From Liquidambar formosana (Eukaryota; Streptophyta; Magnoliopsida; Saxifragales; Altingiaceae): DNA of 64,000 nt. This document shows, in pieces, positions 58,164-64,000 of the stretch. A model generated the notes under the pieces. That model had not been told where the DNA came from and did no database searches. It saw nothing but the letters and a program-made list of their open reading frames with translations. Position 1 is the stretch's first letter. The number at the start of each line of letters is the position of its first letter. Position numbers and translations under genes: made by a program. The stretch covers positions 22,108,685 to 22,172,684 of the forward strand of contig CM077829.1 in assembly GCA_039720395.1 (NCBI GenBank), written 5' to 3'.

Positions 58164-58920
58164 TTACAGTGTGGTATTAACCACGTGTCAAATGACGCGG
58201 TTTAACTCCTTAGCCCGAGCTGGGTCGTAGGAGAAGGGTCGCATGCGTTGTGGTTGGCCGGGTTGAATTGTCTTTGCCACGTGTCAACGTTTCAGGTCTG
58301 AACCTTCCCCCCGAGCTGAAACCTCGGTTCAGAGATATTTCCACACAATTTGCCCCAAATTATGACATTCTCGAGTTGGGACTTGTCATAATTTTGTTTT
58401 GCTAAGTGTTTTTCCCTATGCCCCTATGCCGTTTGGCATTCTAGGGCTTAGCTGGTAGAAGGCGGTTAAGCCTTTCCGTATTCCAAGGTGCTGATGTCAT
58501 GCGCCTTGGAACCGTACGATCTGCATTTAATGCTCTAGGAGCATTATGTCTTTGGAGGGTAGTAAATCACTGCTCACTTTAACCTTTGCATTCTCTCTCT
58601 TCTCTCTATTCTCTACCTTTTCTCTCTGCTTTCTGTTCTCTGCCTTCTCTCTCTACTTTCTCTGCTTTCTGCCTTCTGCTTTCACCAAGAAAGCACCGTA
58701 TTTTCCACCGGAATCCACTGTTTACGCCGTTCGCTTGTGGGAGAAGATCCGTTCTGTTCTCGTTTGCTGCCTTGCGAATCGCTTCTCCGGCGCTGTTCTT
58801 CGTTGGTACTGTTCCTGTTCCCTCCACTTTTTCAAAAGTGATTTCTTGGAGTTTCTTGGCACCGCGTCGTCCAGTTTCTCCGAAGAAAACACCTTTCTGG
58901 CCACCGTCTGATCTTTGCGA
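58164..58920 (+). promoter_or_regulatory. Probable promoter and first untranslated exon of the gypsy-domain gene
   Basis: GC-richer than the neighbouring elements, with ACGTGTCA words (58182, 58280) and a CT-rich microsatellite (58590-58685) typical of a plant leader. A donor-like GAAG|GTATAAAT at 58920/58921 suits a leader intron ending just before the ATG. The open frames here (58546-58911 and others) look like leader artefacts. Confidence 0.4.
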
Positions 58921-59312
58921 AGGTATAAATTTTATTTGATCTTCATTCTTCAATTTGTTCGGTATATTTTCTTTCTTCGTGGTTGTTAGCGACGTTCTTG
59001 GGGTTTGCTTCACAATCCTAGGGTTTTCCTTTAGTTTTTGGGGAAAATCACCAAGATACCAATTTTCTCGCCTTTAGGGTTTGAAAAACTCCATCTCGGG
59101 GTAAATTTGAGAAAGAGGTCACTGGTCTCCTCTTTTATCTTTTCCCAACACCGAGTTTAGTATTCCTCGAGCTGACACTTAGAAAAAATTTTAGGGTCTA
59201 TCAAGGCAGGAGTAACATACCTGTCAGGACTTGACTTTGAAGTTTTAGGTCGGGGCATGTTGGCATGGGTTGAGTTATCCTTGGATTTAACCTTCCCCTT
59301 TCATCTTGGTAG
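58921..59312 (+). other. Probable 5' leader intron
   Basis: 392 nt from GTATAA to CATCTTGGTAG, T-rich and full of stops, ending immediately before ATG 59313. Inferred from splice-site consensus only. Confidence 0.45.
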
Positions 59313-59838
59313 ATGTCTTCTTTTTATGACATCAGGGAGAACCCTGCAAAGATAGTAGAGTTTAGGGCCTTGTACGGCTTTGAAGACGGGAAGTTTAGCT
59401 TCCGCTTTGCTAAACCCGGGGAGGACGTCTATAGGTCAGATGCCAAGGATGGCCTCCCCGTTCGCATTGCTGCGTTCATGGAGGGTGGAGTTCGTGTCCC
59501 CTTTCCTAACCTCCTCAATGACTTCCTCCTCTACTGTGGGATAGTCCCGACTCAGCTAGGGCTGAACTCCTTTAGGATCATCCTGGGGGTTCATGTCCTT
59601 AACCAGATACTAGGGACTTCTGTTGGAGTGCGGGAGATACTCCATCACTACAAAATCTGCACCCTCAAAAATAAACCCGACGTTTACCTCTTCCTTAAGC
59701 CCAGGAAGAAACCCTTTGTCACTCACATCCTAGACTCCAACCCAGGAGCTCACGACATTGTGGTCTTCGTGTACGGGCCTGTGGATGGGACTCTTCCCCC
59801 TGATGCTCCCATCATTCCCCGAGAGAGAGGCTCTAGCT

Positions 59839-59940
59839 GTAAGAACTCAGCGAGATCATTTTTCTTCTTTTCTGTTTTATATGACCCCCCGAGATGAATA
59901 TTGGATTGCATACTGATACTTATGTCATGTTTCCTTCTAG
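59839..59940 (+). other. Intron in the gypsy-domain ORF
   Basis: GTAAGA donor and TTTCCTTCTAG acceptor. Joining gives TCA (Ser) and restores one frame between the two protein-like segments, a phase-1 intron. Confidence 0.7.
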
Positions 59941-60810
59941 CAGCTCCTCACGCCAACGAGCCTGCTGACGAACTGAACGAGGAGGATATCCAAAAACTAC
60001 TGGGATATCAAGTTAGCCAGCGCTGCCGTTCGGCTGAAACCTTGCTCAACTACCACGCGAGGTACCAGACTTGGGGGAAGGCAAGTTACCCCCATTGGGA
60101 GCAGCCTGACGACGAACTGACCCGCGTGGTGGAGGAAGAGGTGGAGAGAGGAAAGCAAGAGGGAGAGGAGGAAGAGGAGATCCGCCTCCGACCTGAAGGG
60201 GAGGGTGCTGAGGAAATTAGGCCCCTGGACAAGACGGGTCGCCGCGCCCCCTTTGTTATTGAGAGCTCCAGCTCGGAGGAGATCGTCTCCCAAGCCATGG
60301 AGAGGAGAGGCTCCAATCCCCCCTCCGCCAAGAGACAAAGAACAGACTCCGGCAGCCAGAGGGCCAAAAAGGACTCTGAGATGAATTTGAGGGCTCTGGT
60401 TGCTGAGAGAAGGGCGGCGGAGAAGGAGGCCCAGGAAAAGAAGGCTGCTGAGCAGAAGCAACAGTAGCAAAATCAGTAGCAGCAGCAACAACGGCAGAAT
60501 CAGCAGCAGCAAAAGACTAGCAAGGCTGCTGCTGTTGCTGCTCAGGGCCCAGGTCGGGATGCTGGCAGAAAGCCCACTGACCCCAATAGTGGCAAACTCA
60601 TGTCCAGCGCCATGAGGGGGCAGGACGTGGGCAGGCCCCAGGCGCCCGAGGTTACCGGGAAGGGGAAGGCTCCTATGGTTGTTCCTCCGAAAAACAGGAG
60701 ACCACCTATGGCCCCTGAGCAGCAGCCCGCTGTGCAAGGGTCTGGGTAAGGGGGGTCCAATGCCCCGGCGGCCGGAGGTGGGAGCGCTCCTTCCTGTGCC
60801 GAAATAATAG

Positions 60811-60918
60811 GTACGTTCCCCGAGGTACATCTTCACTTTTTTCAATTTCATAGTTGCCCCATACTTGAAAATCTATCACGGATTCTGGCTGACTTTATGT
60901 TTCATCACGTGCGTGCAG
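60811..60918 (+). other. Possible second intron of the gypsy-domain ORF
   Basis: GTACGT donor and GTGCGTGCAG acceptor enclose T-rich sequence. The downstream coding-like frame does not join the upstream frame exactly, so either a nearby site is used or an indel is present. Confidence 0.4.
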
Positions 60919-60991
60919 TTCCCGGTACCCGCAGACAAGGTTGTCACCAGCTCCTTCTCTGCGAAGTACAATTTCAAACAGCTAGGGAACC

Positions 60992-63900
60992 TGTCACACC
61001 CCATTTTTGTCACCTTAGCTAGGACATATCATTTCATGTAGGATTTTGAGTCCTTTTTGAGTCTAGTCTTTTGCATTGAGTTTCTATGGCATTGAATATC
61101 ATGTGTATGAATTTTGAAGTGATTTGGAGTTCATTTCGATAGTCAATAAGAACTTTTGCGACTTTAAGGGCATAATCGTCTTTTAAGCCGTATATTTTTC
61201 ATTTGACTTTGGAATGAATCCCGAGTCATTCCATTAAGTTTATATGGTTATATAGAGTCCATATATAGGATCAATTTCATGAATTAATGGTTTAAGATCA
61301 ATTCGGCTCGTAATGGTTCGGGTTGGCTAAAAGACCCTTTCTTGGTTTGCTCAAATTGACTCGTAAGACCCAATCAATTTTCTCTCATTTAACTTCAATT
61401 GGGCTTTATTTATGTCCTAAACATGTTTAGAAAGATCAATTTTCGATTGGGAAAGCATTCGGTTCGACCTTGTGTACAAACCCAGCTTAGCGACGGTGAA
61501 GCACCATGGTTAACCACCTTTGTAAAACCCAACCATGCACCCATGGTTGAGGATTTTTGTCCCAAAATACTTAAAAATGTGTTCCCCTTCGAAACACGGT
61601 CGTTTTGGCTTTTATTTCGTCAAAATCGGACTTAATTTGAAGATTTTAGGACTTCTACAGCAAGTGGGAGTCAAAAGCGGAGCAAAATTAGGGGACTCTC
61701 GGGTAACCGTCCGGGGCTGGACGGTCAGCTGTCTAGGCCCAGACGGCTAACCGTCCAGGCCTAGTTGGTCACCTGAGGAGTCCTTCTTCAAGTCGAACTC
61801 TGACACTTCTTTCCCTCTTTTAACGGTTTCCTCCGCCAAAACAACTTGTCTGAGCTTAGGAGTGTGTAGGTTTGAGTTGTTTGAGCACCAAGAGAGTCTC
61901 TAATAGCCCTAGGATCATTCTTTAATGAATTAATCTTAGCCATTGGTTTAGGGGGTCAGTTCTCTATATAAAGGACATGATATTCAGCACATAGGGGGAG
62001 GTTAATTGCACTTTACACTTAGAGAGAGAGGGAGCTACGAGTTTGGAGAGCTAGAGGGACTTCAAGAGGAGGCTCTTCAACCCCAAGCAAGCAAGGAAAC
62101 AAGAAGATTGAAGACAAGGAAGAGTCTACAAGAGGTAAGCCTATCCCTTTAATGCTGAACATGAATTTCTACTTCTCCTTCTTCTCTTTCTTCTTCTCCT
62201 TCTAGGATAGTTATGGTGCATGTAATTGTTCTTCTTATGGATGGAATTCAATGTTTATGTGATGTTATATGAATGATTTTAGGATAGTTCATGGCTTTAT
62301 ATGCTTGATAATCCCTGGTTTGCTAGGGATTTGAAAGTATTACTCTTTTTATCCTTTTAAATCATGCATAGTTCACATGTTTAGGTTACTGTGATTGTTA
62401 TCATGAGTTGATGTTCCTGTTAGTTAATATATATGATATGAATGATATTCATGATAATTTGAGCATGTCTTAGAGTCATTTAGTAGGTTTTTATGCATAA
62501 TTGTGAGATTAGGGTTTCGATAACCCTGAAATCGCACAAGTTTCATACAGCATGCTTAGCTTAGTTTTTTGAGTTGTTGCTCATCATAGTCATTCTATAT
62601 ATGCTACATATAGTTGAATCATGCTAGGTTTGCATTCATATAGTATGTTTTATAGGTTTTTTGGAGATATTATCCTTTTTTAAGGATAATTATCCTTTTC
62701 GTTGAGTGAGGTTTTGTATGAGAGCCTTCTGTGATGTGTTTAAGCATGAAATCTCTTCTGTTGTGTTCTAGGGTATATATTTTATGTAGAATATGCTGAT
62801 TGAACCTCCCCATAATGACTTTCTTACGTGAAATTATCTTAAGATAGTTTCGCTTAAGAAAGCTCGCCGTAGGGAGGCCTATTTTCACATTTTACATGAA
62901 ATATCATCTTTTTTATTAGAATGAGCTTTGTTATCATGTTTATTGATGTTATTGGAGTCTCTTATGCTTGTTAGTGTGTCTTTGATAGGTTTTTATGCAT
63001 GTTAGTCGAGTCATTGCATGTAGGATTGAGTTAGAGTCCTTAGTTATTCATTATTCTTGTTGTTTGCATGATTAATGGATGATTTTAGGCCTTGTCAAGG
63101 TTCTGTCCAGATTAGTATTTTGCTTTCTTTGCATGATTGTGTGCACTTGTAAGGGTGCAAACAGGTACAATGCTTGTCCTATTGCAAATAGGGCTGCTAT
63201 GGTCTGAAATGGCTAATGCTAGGAGCTTGTGCGCTCAGGTAAGTCGGGTTTGAAGGTGCCCCAATTCACCTTCTTTTTCTATCTTTTCTCTTCTCCCTCC
63301 TAGGGTTACTTCTTAATACAAGCTTATGATAATTATCAAAGGTTTCCTTCAATAATAAATTCTGGTTTTTATCAAAGTTTTCCTCTTGTGGAAGTTTTCA
63401 GTTTTGGATTAAATTAATGTATTTTCAAATGAGGAAACCTAGGGTATTTACCATAGGCTTGTATTAGGTTGTAACCCTATTCTTTTCGAACTACGTGGAC
63501 TTTGATCCATGTATTTCGCTGCATGGTACGTAGGCGCTCTTCGTGAGGCTCAAGTCCGTTCTAGGATCCAAGTATCCTAGGCTTTTCTTTTCTTTTCTTT
63601 TTTTCTGTTTTGTTTTATTTGAGTGATTATGCATGGATGATTGGATGAAATATATGATATGCATACTGTCTTGTGATGATATATGATGATATTTGAGTGG
63701 AAAAGATATTAAGTTAGCCCAATTAAATTAAGAGACCAACTCGGGCGATGTGGGTGCCTATGGGCTTTTGTCCAGAACCTTCCCACGTCGTAACTTAGCC
63801 CCCGAATCCAATTTTCTAGTTTCAAAGACTTTGCTTTCCTTTAATGGAGTCATGTGGTTTTGAAAATAAAACATCTTTGTGGTTTTCCTCTTTCCCTAAA

Positions 63901-64000
63901 AAAATGAGGTGGCGACTCCCTTTTTGTTTGTTGTCTTTAAACCCCTTTATATTTTTGCCAAACCCTTGTGGGCTCCGCGCTCCTTTTTCGTGGGTTCACA
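60992..64000 (+). mobile_element. Tat-type LTR, + strand, running to the window edge
   Basis: Starts TGTCACACCCC and reaches GGGTTCACA exactly at the last base, so an LTR of about 3.0 kb is essentially complete. A TATA box CTATATAAAGG lies at 61964-61974, and a GC-rich module (61689-61780: CCGTCCGGGGCTGGACGG, GGCTAACCGTCC) sits 190-280 bp upstream. The last 600 bp resemble 2100-2686, including GAACTACGTGGACTTTGATC and the TACGTAGGCGCTCTTCG region. It is a third LTR variant of the Tat group. The 5 bp before it are GAACC (60987-60991), the expected target duplication. Confidence 0.85.

Larger units (their letters stand above)
59313..60991 (+). pseudogene. Spliced ORF with putative gypsy-type transposon domain, truncated by LTR
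   Basis: Exon 59313-59838 encodes a compact domain (VRVPFPNLLNDFLLYCGIVP, LGLNSFRIILGVHVLNQIL) that resembles the 'putative gypsy type transposon' domain (Transposase_28) of plant elements. Intron 59839-59940 (GTAAGA...CTTCTAG, 102 nt) keeps the frame. The second exon gives a Glu-rich then basic, Ala/Lys/Gln-rich tail (NEPADELNEEDIQKLLGYQV, ERRAAEKEAQEKKAAEQKQQ). In the CAG/CAA run two TAG codons appear (from 60465), and a TAA follows near 60747, while the frame stays protein-like beyond them. A further intron is likely at 60811-60918. The last exon piece (KVVTSSFSAKYNFKQLGN) is cut by the LTR at 60992. It is probably part of an older retroelement, not a host gene. Its function is unknown. 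Confidence 0.6.

Noticed and set aside
58606..59013. 135-codon minus frame, Lys/Glu-rich
   Set aside because: It is the complement of a CT-rich leader microsatellite, which gives Arg/Glu-rich frames automatically.
59997..60851. 284-codon minus frame with Leu/Ser runs
   Set aside because: Opposite a Glu-rich and Gln-rich coding segment; the leucine runs are antisense of GAG/GAA and CAG repeats.

Overview
This window is nuclear DNA of a flowering plant, probably a dicot, and comes from a repeat-rich intergenic region. Almost every base belongs to LTR retrotransposons stacked inside one another. I see no conventional single-copy gene, no rRNA or tRNA gene and no CRISPR. Plant origin is supported by Ty3/gypsy elements of the Tat/Ogre type (18-nt primer site of the TGGCGACTCC class, a second RNase H in pol, an intron-like break between protease and pol, tandem repeats in the 3' region), by Ty1/copia elements primed by initiator tRNA-Met, and by a DUF7745/plant-mobile-like ORF.

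Layout. 1-113 is a scrap of Tat LTR. 114-5535 is a + strand Tat copy (LTR, PBS, broken gag) running into a 100-N gap. 5636-6999 is a truncated copia LTR. 7000-8560 is a tandem array of hairpins. 9001-10093 plus 29211-29404 is one DUF7745-type ORF with its own TATA box, split by a 19.1-kb insertion with a CAATT target duplication. That insertion (10094-29205) is a copia element with decayed pol. Its left LTR carries a very young 9.47-kb gag-only Tat element (11308-20778, ACAGG duplication, LTRs differing at one visible base). 29734-39997 is a minus-strand Tat element with intact gag-protease and pol ORFs and a 5' LTR; the DUF7745 ORF and hairpin array are probably its 3' region, and its 3' LTR is not visible. 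39998-41322 is an older Tat LTR fragment. 41323-45305 is a + strand copia pol pseudogene with 3' LTR. 46019-47680 is a diverged solo LTR. 48454-58163 is a second complete copy of the decayed copia family. 58164-60991 is a spliced, degenerate ORF with a putative gypsy-type transposon domain, cut off by another Tat LTR (60992-64000).

How the parts relate. The autonomous-type Tat element encodes Gag, protease, RT, two RNases H and integrase. The gag-only element shares its type of primer site, its upstream hairpin and its promoter module, so it may depend on such an element in trans. The decayed copia family also moves without its own polymerase, because two separately inserted copies carry the same damage. 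The most unusual signal is in the 3' tandem arrays of the two Tat elements: both are built from short stem-loops whose loop stays nearly constant while the two arms change together.
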